Part shown: positions 1 through 8,210 of the stretch, in pieces
Layout of the letters: the number at the start of each line of letters is the position of its first letter
How positions within the stretch are numbered: the stretch's first letter is position 1
Source: an uncultured Clostridia bacterium
GTDB lineage: Bacteria > Bacillota > Clostridia > Oscillospirales > Acutalibacteraceae
Length of the DNA stretch: 49,288 nt
NCBI GenBank assembly: GCA_947166625.1
Contig: CAMVEX010000020.1
Location: 1-49,288, forward strand
Direction: 5' to 3'
The notes under the pieces: model-generated
The model's database searches: none
What the model saw: the letters and a program-made list of their open reading frames with translations, nothing else
What the model was told of the DNA's origin: nothing
Translations under genes and position numbers: made by a program

Positions 1-718
1 CGGGCGGATGATATCCGCCCCTACGGTGTAAAATACTTTTAAGTTATCAAATTTACGAGGTAAAATATAAATCTCACCCATGGGTTACGGCGAATTTATC
101 TTCAGCAATCAGTAACGGGTGCAAATAAAAATACACACCCCAACCAACCGCTTATCCTCGGGATGAGGCACATTGCCCTTAATTTATCAGTGAAAGGAGT
201 ATATAAATATCGCCACACCCGTCTCGGCTACGCCTCGCCACCCTCTCCGGTCTTGGAGAGGGCCAATGCTCCGCATATCCTTGAAAATACACTTTTACTC
301 ACTCACGGGATGAATCACATTACCCCCATTTAATCAATAAAAGGTGTAATCGAATAAACGGGATGAATTAAATTTATCTCACTTGATTTGTAGAGGGTGT
401 AATCGAACAAACGGGATGAATCACATCTCCGTCAATTTATCAGTAGCGGGTGACAACAAAAAAGCGGGCGGATAATATCCGCCCCTACGTGATTAAATGC
501 TTGTGAGTTATCAAATTTACGAGGTAAAATATAAATCTCATCCACAGGTTGCGACACATTACCCTTATTTAATCGGTAAAAGGTGCATATAAAAGCGGAG
601 CGCAGCGACCCGAAATTGCTAATTACTCATTACTAATTGCTAATTGAATTTAAGGGATGCGGCGCATTACCCTTCTGCAATCGGTAGCGGGTGACAACAA
701 AAAAGCGGGTGACAACAA
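1..718 (-). repeat. Intergenic repeat array A1 (modules R1, R2, R3, R4)
   Basis: No gene is visible in these 718 bases. The stretch is built from repeat modules read on the minus strand. R1 hairpins lie at 1-24 (cut by the window edge) and 464-489. An R2 unit lies at 201-293, with the CTCGGCTACGCCTCG variant of its second hairpin. An R4 unit lies at 594-648. Several R3 separators (CGGGATGAATCACAT type) lie between them. The orientation matches the minus-strand gene whose 3' end lies just to the right. Short open frames here are not considered genes. Confidence 0.9.
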
Positions 719-752
719 AAAACTCCCTTCGCTTGGTCGGTGAAGGGAGTTT
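719..752 (-). terminator. Intrinsic terminator of the WG-repeat/SH3 gene
   Basis: On the minus strand a 10-bp stem (AACTCCCTTC pairing with GAAGGGAGTT) is followed by a T run. It lies about 80 bp past the stop codon at 832 and separates the gene from array A1. Confidence 0.8.
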
Positions 753-831
753 GTTTCATACAGGCAGTGGTATTAAAATTTTTGCTGCGTTGCTTTGAAT
801 GTTTACAAGCGTTTGCAGCCGTGCGTAAAAT

Positions 832-1980
832 TTATTCTTTGGGTTTGATATAATTTGCGCTGACGAAGCCGGAGTAGGTGCCGTATCTGACGTTTGCCCA
901 GCCGTTTTCGACGGTGATGACATATATTTCGGCGCCGTTGGGTATCTCGGTGACTATCCGCGCGGAGGTATTCGCCTGCTCTCTGAGGTTGAGTGTGCTG
1001 CCGTTTGTGCTGACGGTGTAGTTATTCATATTCGCCTCGGTCTGCGGCTCGGTGGTGGTGTTCGCCTTGGCGAAAATATCCTCATTGATGGTGAGGATCC
1101 CCCATTTTCCGTCCTTGTTGGCGATATATTTGCCGTCTTTGCCCTGGAGGATCTTATCAAATTCAAATTCAACGGCTGCCCTGCCCCTGCGGTCGAGGAT
1201 ACCGTATTTCGCATCCTTCGTGACGGGCACGAGCCCGTTTCTGAATGAATACGCCGTCTCCCCCATCGGGTCGAATTCAAAGGGGATCTCGATGCCGCCG
1301 GATTCGTTTATATAGCCCCAGCTCCCCGCCTGACTCACCGCCGCCAGACCTTCGCTGAATTTACACGCGCGGTCATAGCTGAAATCTATCGCAACGCGCA
1401 GAGAATCATTGACATAGCCGTATTTCGCGCCCGGCTCATCAGACTGCGCGGCGGGGAACATTTTGCCGAGACCGCTTATATCGGCAGCCGAAACTCTGTC
1501 GATGTAGCCGTCCGCGCCGTACCAGCAGAGGGCGGCGAGCTCCTCATTCCAATAGGCGGTTTTTTCGGGAGTGTCGGCTTTGTTATATTGCCTTTTGCCT
1601 ATTTTCCCCGTCTCCTCATCAACTGTCAGCGGATATTCAAATTTCGGGGAGGTGGCGACGATCTTTGTTTTGAGCCATTCGTCGCTGACGATGCGGAATT
1701 CATAATCCCCCGCCTTTTCCGTCACCTCGCCGTCAAGGGTCATCAGCCCTTTTTTGCCGGATGAATCCGTGAATACGCAGACGGACTCATTCAGACATTC
1801 GGCGTTTTTTACATCTTTGAATCCGGAGGTTGAGAAGGAGTAGCCCGCCTGCTTCTCCGCCTTCTTTTTGCTTATCGCCCTGACCGCCGACGAAACGCCG
1901 ATGACAATGAGCGCGAGGATAAGCGCCGCCGCGGCGAGCAGCATCAGCTTGCGCTTATCGGAAGTCTTCATTTTTTTCAT
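832..1980 (-). CDS. Membrane-anchored WG-repeat protein with C-terminal SH3b domain
   Basis: 382 codons. The N-terminus is short and basic and is followed by one hydrophobic segment (about residues 12-34), so the protein is probably anchored with its bulk outside. Residues about 180-310 carry WG beta-hairpin repeats (KYGYVND, SWGYINESG, KYGILDRRG, KWGILTI). The last ~60 residues form a bacterial SH3 domain (NLREQANTSARIV through GFVSANYIKP), a fold that commonly binds cell-wall peptides. I chose the ATG at 1980 because GGGGGAGAG lies just upstream; an upstream TTG would add 14 residues without a good ribosome site. It is monocistronic and convergent with array A1. A cell-wall sensing or scaffold role is inference from the domains only. 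Confidence 0.75.
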   Translation of the reverse strand: MKKMKTSDKRKLMLLAAAALILALIVIGVSSAVRAISKKKAEKQAGYSFSTSGFKDVKNAECLNESVCVFTDSSGKKGLMTLDGEVTEKAGDYEFRIVSDEWLKTKIVATSPKFEYPLTVDEETGKIGKRQYNKADTPEKTAYWNEELAALCWYGADGYIDRVSAADISGLGKMFPAAQSDEPGAKYGYVNDSLRVAIDFSYDRACKFSEGLAAVSQAGSWGYINESGGIEIPFEFDPMGETAYSFRNGLVPVTKDAKYGILDRRGRAAVEFEFDKILQGKDGKYIANKDGKWGILTINEDIFAKANTTTEPQTEANMNNYTVSTNGSTLNLREQANTSARIVTEIPNGAEIYVITVENGWANVRYGTYSGFVSANYIKPKE

Positions 1981-2122
1981 TTCACTCTCCCCCGAAGCAT
2001 TGATTTTTCGGATCTGTTTCAAATCATACCGTTCTGCCGGATTTTTTTAATTGTAACACAGCGTTTTGAAAACTTCAATTACATTCCTTAATATAATGAA
2101 ACTTTATTTTATGCCAAAAAAC

Positions 2123-2151
2123 TTGACTAATGATTTGTTTTGTAATATTAT
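2123..2151 (+). promoter_or_regulatory. Sigma-A-type promoter for the epimerase gene
   Basis: TTGACT at 2123-2128, a 17-bp spacer, then TATTAT at 2146-2151. The ~90-nt leader contains a potential hairpin with arms GAAGCGC (about 2183) and GCGCTTC (about 2218), ahead of the GGAGGA ribosome site. Confidence 0.6.
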
Positions 2152-2249
2152 ATGATTTAATATAGGGGAGCGCTGATCAAATCGAAGCGCATAAAGCGGC
2201 AAGCGGTTTTTTCGTGCCGCGCTTCCCAAAAAAGCTTGGAGGAATTGCA

Positions 2250-3269
2250 ATGAACGTATTTATGATCGGCGGCACCGGCCTTCTCGGCTGCGAGGCGGCG
2301 CATCAGCTTATCAAAAAAGGCCACAAGGTGTCTTCTGCGGCTCTGCCCCCCCTGCCCCAGGGCGCTCCCATTCCCGAGGAAATGGAGCTTGTTTTCGGCG
2401 ACATCAATAAAAAGACCGATGATGAGATCCTCGAGATGCTCAAGGGCAAGGACGCTTTCATCTTTGCCGCGGGTGTTGACGAAAGAGTTGAATTCCCCGC
2501 TCCCGTTTATGATTACTATTACAAATTCAACATCGCTCCTCTTGAGAGGATCTTCCCCCTGTGCAAGCAGGCGGGGGTCAAGAGAGCGGTAGTCCTCGGC
2601 TCATATTTCTCATATCTTGCCAAGCAGAAGCCCGAGAGACATTTTGAAGATAAAAACCCGTATTTCAAATCCCGTCTCGCTCAGGAGAAGGTCTGCGAAG
2701 ACGCGAGCGACGAAACCTTCAGCGTCAAGGTGCTTGAGCTGCCTTATATTTTCGGCACCCAGCCCGGCAGAAAGCCCGTATGGACCATCCTCATCGAGCA
2801 GATCGCGTTTATGGATAAGTGGCCGTTTACCATGTATCCCGCCGGCGGCACCGCGATGCTCACCTGCCGCCAGGTAGGCGAAGTTATCTGCGGAGCGGCT
2901 GAGGATGAGACTCCCGGCTTCACCGCCTATCCGATAGCGATGTATAACCAGACCTGGAAGGAATTCCTCTCGATCGTTTATGACGCAAGAGGGATGAAGG
3001 GCCGCAAGATAGTCAGCGTTCCGCCCTGGATGATGAAAATGGGCATGGTAAAGGTGGTCAAGGATTACGCCGCCAGAGGCATCGACTCCGGCATGGATCC
3101 CTATTCACTGCCCGATATCATGGATATCAACCTTTTCATCGACCGTAAATACAGCGAAAAACTCGGCGCCACTGAGGACGACATCAAAGCCGCCATTTTC
3201 GATTCCATCAAGGTAAGCGAGGCCGCATATAACGGCAAGGTAGAGCTTCTTGAGATGAAGGGCGAATAA
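2250..3269 (+). CDS. NAD(P)-binding epimerase/dehydratase-like protein (atypical SDR)
   Basis: 339 codons. The N-terminus (MNVFMIGGTGLLG) is the Rossmann dinucleotide-binding motif GxxGxxG of the extended SDR / NAD-dependent epimerase family, and the length is typical. The middle (LGSYFSYLAKQKP) sits where the active-site Tyr-x3-Lys normally lies, but I do not see an unambiguous YxxxK, so catalysis is uncertain. The start at 2250 follows GGAGGAATTGCA; an in-frame upstream ATG at 2214 lacks a ribosome site. A GPH-type sugar transporter follows 113 bp downstream, so a role in sugar or sugar-nucleotide metabolism is plausible. The substrate cannot be stated. Confidence 0.75.
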   Translation: MNVFMIGGTGLLGCEAAHQLIKKGHKVSSAALPPLPQGAPIPEEMELVFGDINKKTDDEILEMLKGKDAFIFAAGVDERVEFPAPVYDYYYKFNIAPLERIFPLCKQAGVKRAVVLGSYFSYLAKQKPERHFEDKNPYFKSRLAQEKVCEDASDETFSVKVLELPYIFGTQPGRKPVWTILIEQIAFMDKWPFTMYPAGGTAMLTCRQVGEVICGAAEDETPGFTAYPIAMYNQTWKEFLSIVYDARGMKGRKIVSVPPWMMKMGMVKVVKDYAARGIDSGMDPYSLPDIMDINLFIDRKYSEKLGATEDDIKAAIFDSIKVSEAAYNGKVELLEMKGE

Positions 3270-3303
3270 TCGGAACGCGGCGATCCGATCAATGTTTCCC
3301 AAA

Positions 3304-3338
3304 CGACTCGCAGGGGTTTTGAAGCATCCTTGCGGGTC
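3304..3338 (+). terminator. Possible weak terminator/attenuator hairpin
   Basis: GACTCGCAGG can pair with CCTTGCGGGTC (one bulge, one G-T pair) between the epimerase and the transporter. The following T run is poor, so partial read-through is likely. Confidence 0.4.
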
Positions 3339-3382
3339 TGTTTAGTTAGATACTTCCGAATTTTTAAGAAAGGGTTGTATAT

Positions 3383-4876
3383 ATGGAAGAAAAGAGATAT
3401 GTCAGCAAAAAAGAGCTGTGGATGTATGCGCTCGGCGCAGGCGGTCAGGGAATGATCTACGCCATGATGTCCAGCTACATCAGCGACTATTATGTAAATA
3501 TCCTCCAGCTTCCGCTTGTTTTTGTTTTGCTCCTTATGCTCCTCGCGAGAGTGTGGGACGCGATTAACGATCCGCTCATGGGAATGATAGTTGACCGCAG
3601 GACTACGAAATGGGGCAAGATGAAGCCCTATATCCTCTTTGCGAGCGTGCCTATCGCGGTGCTCACGATATTGATGTATTCGAGCCCCGATATAAAGAAT
3701 GCGACCGCCCTCAAGATCTTCGCGGCAACCGTGTATGTGCTCTGGGGAATGAGCTACACCATGGCGGATGTCCCCTTCTGGTGCCTGCCGAATGTCATGA
3801 CTCCGGACGCCAGGGAGCGCGGCTCCGTTATCTCTTTCACCAAGATAATCAACAGCATCGGCTCCGCCCTGCCCGAGATATTCTTCCTTGTAGCGGGCTT
3901 CGCCCTTCCCAAGCTTATCAGCACCTCCGACCCCCTCGCCTATGATAAAAAGAGATACCTTATCATCGCCATTGTCACCGTGGGGATCGGCATAGTGCTC
4001 TATATCAATTCCTATTTCCATGTAAAAGAGCGCGTTGTGCCGCCCGTAAAAGAGCGCAGAGAGGGCGACCCCTCCCAGCTCAAGAGAGTATTCACCTGCA
4101 AGCCGCTCATGCTCGTGCTTGCAATGGGCGTTCTCTCAAGCGGCAGATATATGGTCCAGGCGGCTGCCATTCACGTGGCGAGATACGCCTTCTATATCGG
4201 GCCCGACCTTGACGGCCTCAGCCTCGAGGAGAGGACGGCGGCGATCTCCGGCAGCGTTTCATCGGTCAAGACGATATTCCAGGTGTGCGCGATAGTGGGT
4301 ATGTTCGGCGCGATGCTCTTTATGCCCAAGCTCATGAAGATCTTTGATTATAAAAAAATACTCATCACCACCTGCCTTGCAGGCGCGGTCGCGAGCGTAG
4401 GCACCACCCTCATCGGCTGGTTTACCTCAAACCTCTATGTCTGCATCCCCTTCATCATCATCTCCTGCATTCCGCTCGGCGTTATCAACGTTTTGACCTT
4501 CGCCATGATCTGCGACTGCCTCGATTATATGGAGCTCACCACCGGATTCAGAGATAACGGTCTCGGCTCCGCGATCAGCGGATTCATAAATAAGATCGGC
4601 AACGCCCTCTCGACCAGCGGCATTATCATCATGTATATGATAATCGGCTTCGAGCCCTCCGAAATGCTTTCGAGCACTGCGATAAAGGCGGCGACCGACC
4701 TCACCCACGCGCAGAATTTCGCGGTATTCTCTCTCGTTTCCGTCATCCCCGGCGTGAGCCTGCTGCTCTGCGCCCTGCCGATGTTCTTCTATAAGATCTC
4801 CGGCAAGGAGAAAGAGAGGATAGTCAACGAGCTCAAAGCCAAGCGCGAGGCGGAAGGAATAGTAATAGAAGAATAA
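3383..4876 (+). CDS. MFS/GPH-family sugar:cation symporter (MelB-like)
   Basis: 497 codons with about twelve hydrophobic segments. The signature DAINDPLMGMIVDRR followed by KWGKMKPYI near residues 53-85 is the cytoplasmic loop motif of the glycoside-pentoside-hexuronide:cation symporter family. DYYVNILQLPLVFV and the later DCLDYMELTTGFRDNG segment fit the same family. It should sit in the cytoplasmic membrane and import a sugar or glucuronide with Na+ or H+. The substrate cannot be predicted. It lies between the epimerase and typA; the typA start is only 26 nt after its stop, so read-through into typA is likely. Confidence 0.85.
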   Translation: MEEKRYVSKKELWMYALGAGGQGMIYAMMSSYISDYYVNILQLPLVFVLLLMLLARVWDAINDPLMGMIVDRRTTKWGKMKPYILFASVPIAVLTILMYSSPDIKNATALKIFAATVYVLWGMSYTMADVPFWCLPNVMTPDARERGSVISFTKIINSIGSALPEIFFLVAGFALPKLISTSDPLAYDKKRYLIIAIVTVGIGIVLYINSYFHVKERVVPPVKERREGDPSQLKRVFTCKPLMLVLAMGVLSSGRYMVQAAAIHVARYAFYIGPDLDGLSLEERTAAISGSVSSVKTIFQVCAIVGMFGAMLFMPKLMKIFDYKKILITTCLAGAVASVGTTLIGWFTSNLYVCIPFIIISCIPLGVINVLTFAMICDCLDYMELTTGFRDNGLGSAISGFINKIGNALSTSGIIIMYMIIGFEPSEMLSSTAIKAATDLTHAQNFAVFSLVSVIPGVSLLLCALPMFFYKISGKEKERIVNELKAKREAEGIVIEE

Positions 4877-4902
4877 ATCAACAAGTAATTCAGGTGATAC
4901 CC

Positions 4903-6723
4903 ATGTCCCAAAAGAAGAATTTAAGAAACATTGCCATAATCGCTCACGTTGACCACGGCAAGACCACCCTCGTCGATCAGATGCTCCGCCAGAGCGGCAC
5001 CTTCAGAGAAAATGAGCAGGTCGCCGAGAGAGTGATGGATTCAAACGATCTCGAGCGTGAGCGCGGCATTACCATACTTTCAAAAAACACATCCATCCAT
5101 TACAAGGATACAAAGATAAATATAGTCGATACCCCCGGCCACGCGGATTTCGGCGGCGAGGTGGAGCGCATCCTCATGATGGTTGACGGCGTTCTGCTGC
5201 TCGTTGACGCCTTTGAGGGCTGTATGCCCCAGACGAGATTCGTGCTCAAAAAAGCGCTCAATCTCAAAAAAGAGATCCTCGTTGTCATCAATAAGATAGA
5301 CAGGCCCAACGCCCGCCCCTATGAGGTGGTTGATGAGGTGCTCGATCTCTTCATCGATCTCGGCGCGGAGGAGGATCAGCTTGAATTCCCGGTGGTTTAC
5401 GCCAGCGCGAAAGACGGCTATTCCTCGCTCGATCCCGATGAGCGCTCCGGCGATATGAGGCCGCTTTTTGACGCCATCCTCGAGCATATCGACCCCCCTG
5501 CCGGCGACCCGGACGGCGCCCTTCAATGCCTGTTTTCATCGCTCGATTATGATGATTATATCGGCAGGATAGGCGTTGGCAGAATGGAGCGCGGCAGGAT
5601 AAAAAGAAACGAAAACTGCGTCCTCTGCAAGGCGGACGGCACTCAGCAGAATGTAAAGATCTCCCGTCTTTATCAGTTTGAAGGTCTCAGGCGCGTGGAA
5701 TGCGAGGAGGCAGAGGCGGGCGACATCATCTGCGTGAGCGGTATAGAAGATATAAATATCGGCGAGACTCTCTGCGACCCGGAATGCATTGAGCCCCTGC
5801 CCTTCATCAAAATAGACGAGCCCACCATAGCGATGAATTTCATCGTGAATGACAGCCCCTTCGCGGGCAAAGAGGGCAAATTCGTCACCTCGCGCAACCT
5901 CCGCGACCGCCTCTTCAAAGAGGTAGAGACCAATGTGAGTATGCGCGTGGAGGAGACGGAGACTACCGACACCTTCAAGGTTTCGGGCAGAGGCGAGCTC
6001 TCGCTCTCCATACTCATAGAAACAATGCGCCGCCAGGGCTATGAATTCCAGGTTTCGCGCCCGAAGGTCATCCTCAAAGAGATCGAGGGCAAGGTCTATG
6101 AGCCCATGGAGCTGCTGATAGTCGAGGTGCCCGAGCAGTATGTCGGCATAGTTATCGAAAAACTCGGCTCCCGCAAGGGCGAGCTTGAGAATATGGGCGC
6201 GCGCGACGGCGGCTCATCCCATCTTGAATTCAAGATCCCCTCAAGGGGGCTTATCGGCTACCGCTCCGAATTTATGACGGATACCAACGGCAACGGCATT
6301 ATGAATCAGCTTTTTGACGGCTACGAGCCGTGGAAGGGCGATATTCAGACGAGGGAGCGCGGCTCGATAATAGTCCACGAAACGGGCGTTTCATCCGCCT
6401 ACGGCCTGTTTAATACACAGGATCGCGGCCGCCTTTTCATAGGCGCAGGCGTTGATGTCTATGAAGGAATGATCATCGGAGAAAGCGCAAAGAATGAGGA
6501 TGTCACCTGCAACGTATGCAAATTGAAGCACCTCACCAATACCCGCGCCTCCGGCTCGGACGAGGCTCTGCGCCTTGTGCCCCCGAGCACCCTTAGCCTT
6601 GAGCAGTGTATGGAATTCATTAAGGATGACGAGCTGCTTGAGGTCACCCCCAAATCCCTCAGGCTGCGTAAGAGGATCCTCTCAAAAGAGCAGAGGATGA
6701 AGCAGCAGTTCAGGAAGAAATAA
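4903..6723 (+). CDS. typA: GTP-binding ribosome-associated protein TypA/BipA
   Basis: 606 codons, the usual TypA length. The translation-factor GTPase motifs are clear: P-loop AHVDHGKTT at residues 14-22, RGIT switch, DTPGHADFGGEVER (G3), NKID (G4), then EF-G-like domains and the TypA C-terminus (GLIGYRSEFMTDTNG, NVCKLKHLTNTRASGSDEA). Known role of the family: ribosome-binding GTPase helping 50S assembly and growth under stress or cold. The ATG at 4903 follows CAGGTGA; a GTG three codons upstream is an alternative with a worse ribosome site. ribF begins 13 nt after the stop, so this is probably one operon. Confidence 0.95.
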   Translation: MSQKKNLRNIAIIAHVDHGKTTLVDQMLRQSGTFRENEQVAERVMDSNDLERERGITILSKNTSIHYKDTKINIVDTPGHADFGGEVERILMMVDGVLLLVDAFEGCMPQTRFVLKKALNLKKEILVVINKIDRPNARPYEVVDEVLDLFIDLGAEEDQLEFPVVYASAKDGYSSLDPDERSGDMRPLFDAILEHIDPPAGDPDGALQCLFSSLDYDDYIGRIGVGRMERGRIKRNENCVLCKADGTQQNVKISRLYQFEGLRRVECEEAEAGDIICVSGIEDINIGETLCDPECIEPLPFIKIDEPTIAMNFIVNDSPFAGKEGKFVTSRNLRDRLFKEVETNVSMRVEETETTDTFKVSGRGELSLSILIETMRRQGYEFQVSRPKVILKEIEGKVYEPMELLIVEVPEQYVGIVIEKLGSRKGELENMGARDGGSSHLEFKIPSRGLIGYRSEFMTDTNGNGIMNQLFDGYEPWKGDIQTRERGSIIVHETGVSSAYGLFNTQDRGRLFIGAGVDVYEGMIIGESAKNEDVTCNVCKLKHLTNTRASGSDEALRLVPPSTLSLEQCMEFIKDDELLEVTPKSLRLRKRILSKEQRMKQQFRKK

Positions 6724-6736
6724 CGAAGGAAATAAA

Positions 6737-7642
6737 ATGGCTCAGTCAGTAAAAACCGCTTTGGCGCTCGGCACCTTTGACGGTCTTCACAAAGGTCATA
6801 AAGCCGTTATCGCCTGCGCTCTCTCTCAAAAGGAGCGTGGGCTTATTCCTGCCGTCCCGCTGTTTGATTCCCACCCCGCCCTCACCCTGCGCGGCGTTTC
6901 GCCCGGCATCATCTTACAGGATGATCTGAGGGACGAAATGATAAGGGAAGCGGGCGCCGAAGTCCATATAATTTCTTTTTCGGAAATATGCGGCTACACT
7001 CCGGAGCAGTTTGCCGACGAGATCCTTATAAAAAGGCTGAATGCCGGCTTTGTCTGCTGCGGAGAGAATTATTCCTTCGGCAGCGGCGGATCGGGAAACC
7101 GGGAGATACTCGCCGCCCTCTGCCGCGATCGCGGGATCGGCTTTGAAGCGGTGCCGACCGTCAGATTCAGAGGGTCGCCCGTAAGCTCATCGAGGATAAG
7201 GAGCAACATCATCCGCGGCAACATCCGCGAGGCAAACCGCCTGCTCGGCTATGAATTCCGCTACAAAAGCGTTGTAAAAAGCGGCTTCCACAGAGGCAGG
7301 CTCCTCGGAGCGCCCACGATAAATCAATATTTTGAAGAGAATTTCTGCGTCCCGAAGGCGGGAGTTTACGCCTCGGTGACGGTCATCGACGGCGCGGAAT
7401 ACCCGTCCGTTACGAATATAGGCATCCGACCGACCTTTGAAAACAGCGATCTGAGAAGCGAGACCTGCATCATCGGCTTTGACGGCAACCTTTACGGGCA
7501 ATATCTCGAGGTCCGCCTGCTCGACAGGCTGAGGGGTGAGGTCAGATTCAATTCCGGCGAGGCGCTGAGCAATCAGATAGCCGCCGACGCGGAGCAGGCC
7601 AAACACATTTTTGCGGAAAGGAACAGAAAAAATGTACGCTGA
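6737..7642 (+). CDS. ribF: Bifunctional riboflavin kinase / FAD synthetase
   Basis: 301 codons. The N-terminal nucleotidyltransferase has GTFDGLHKGH (residues 12-21) and SSSRIRSNI, and the C-terminal riboflavin kinase domain has LLGAPTIN (the PTxN metal/flavin motif) and NIGIRPTF. Known reaction: riboflavin to FMN to FAD in the cytoplasm. FMN and FAD are needed by many enzymes, including MnmG (FAD) encoded two genes downstream. The ribosome site is GAAGGAAAT just before the ATG. The 3' end overlaps the next gene by 11 nt, suggesting translational coupling. Confidence 0.92.
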   Translation: MAQSVKTALALGTFDGLHKGHKAVIACALSQKERGLIPAVPLFDSHPALTLRGVSPGIILQDDLRDEMIREAGAEVHIISFSEICGYTPEQFADEILIKRLNAGFVCCGENYSFGSGGSGNREILAALCRDRGIGFEAVPTVRFRGSPVSSSRIRSNIIRGNIREANRLLGYEFRYKSVVKSGFHRGRLLGAPTINQYFEENFCVPKAGVYASVTVIDGAEYPSVTNIGIRPTFENSDLRSETCIIGFDGNLYGQYLEVRLLDRLRGEVRFNSGEALSNQIAADAEQAKHIFAERNRKNVR

Positions 7643-8210
7643 TTTTGAATCTCTCAAAAAAGACTGCGCCGCCTGCAAAAAATGCCCTCTCGGCGAAACG
7701 CGCACCAACCTCGTTTTCGGCGTGGGGAATGAGCGCGCCGAGGTCATGTTCATAGGAGAAGGCCCCGGCTACAACGAGGATATGCAGGGCGAGCCCTTTG
7801 TGGGCAGAGGCGGTCAGCTCCTCGATAAATTTCTCGAATATATCGACCTTGACAGGCATAAAAACATTTATATAGCGAATATGGTGAAATGCCGCCCGCC
7901 CGAAAACAGGGATCCGACCGAAAAAGAGCAGGATCTCTGCATTGAATGGCTGCGCGAGCAGACGAGGCTCATCCGCCCCAAAATCATGGTGTGCCTGGGC
8001 AGAATTTCAGCTCAGCGCCTGATATCAAAGGATTTCAGGGTCACCGTTCAGCACGGTCAGTTTATCGAAAAGGGCGGGATCCTCTTTATGGGCACCTTCC
8101 ACCCCGCCGCCCTTCTGCGTAATCCCAATAATAAACCGGCGGCGCTTGAGGATTTCATCGCGCTCAGAGAAAAAATCAAAGAGGTATGTGAACACACCTA
8201 TGAAATATGA
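7632..8210 (+). CDS. Family-4 uracil-DNA glycosylase (4Fe-4S)
   Basis: 192 codons. It has the family-4 UDG motifs [20 protein letters not shown] (active-site region) and [10 protein letters not shown] (second motif). It carries four cysteines expected to bind a 4Fe-4S cluster: CAACKKC near the N-terminus, then [10 protein letters not shown] and a cysteine 15 residues further on (DLCIEW). It removes uracil from DNA as the first step of base-excision repair. The ATG at 7632 overlaps the ribF end by 11 nt and has AAAGGA upstream. Its own stop overlaps mnmG by 11 nt. Cytoplasmic. Its position in the mnmG operon in place of mnmE is unusual for Bacillota. Confidence 0.92.
   Translation: MYADFESLKKDCAACKKCPLGETRTNLVFGVGNERAEVMFIGEGPGYNEDMQGEPFVGRGGQLLDKFLEYIDLDRHKNIYIANMVKCRPPENRDPTEKEQDLCIEWLREQTRLIRPKIMVCLGRISAQRLISKDFRVTVQHGQFIEKGGILFMGTFHPAALLRNPNNKPAALEDFIALREKIKEVCEHTYEI

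Noticed and set aside
541-560. DnaA box in array A1 (ATCCACAGG)
   Set aside because: Isolated word within a repeat module that varies between copies.
3101-4021. 306-codon minus-strand frame opposite the epimerase and transporter
   Set aside because: Antisense shadow of two well-supported genes.
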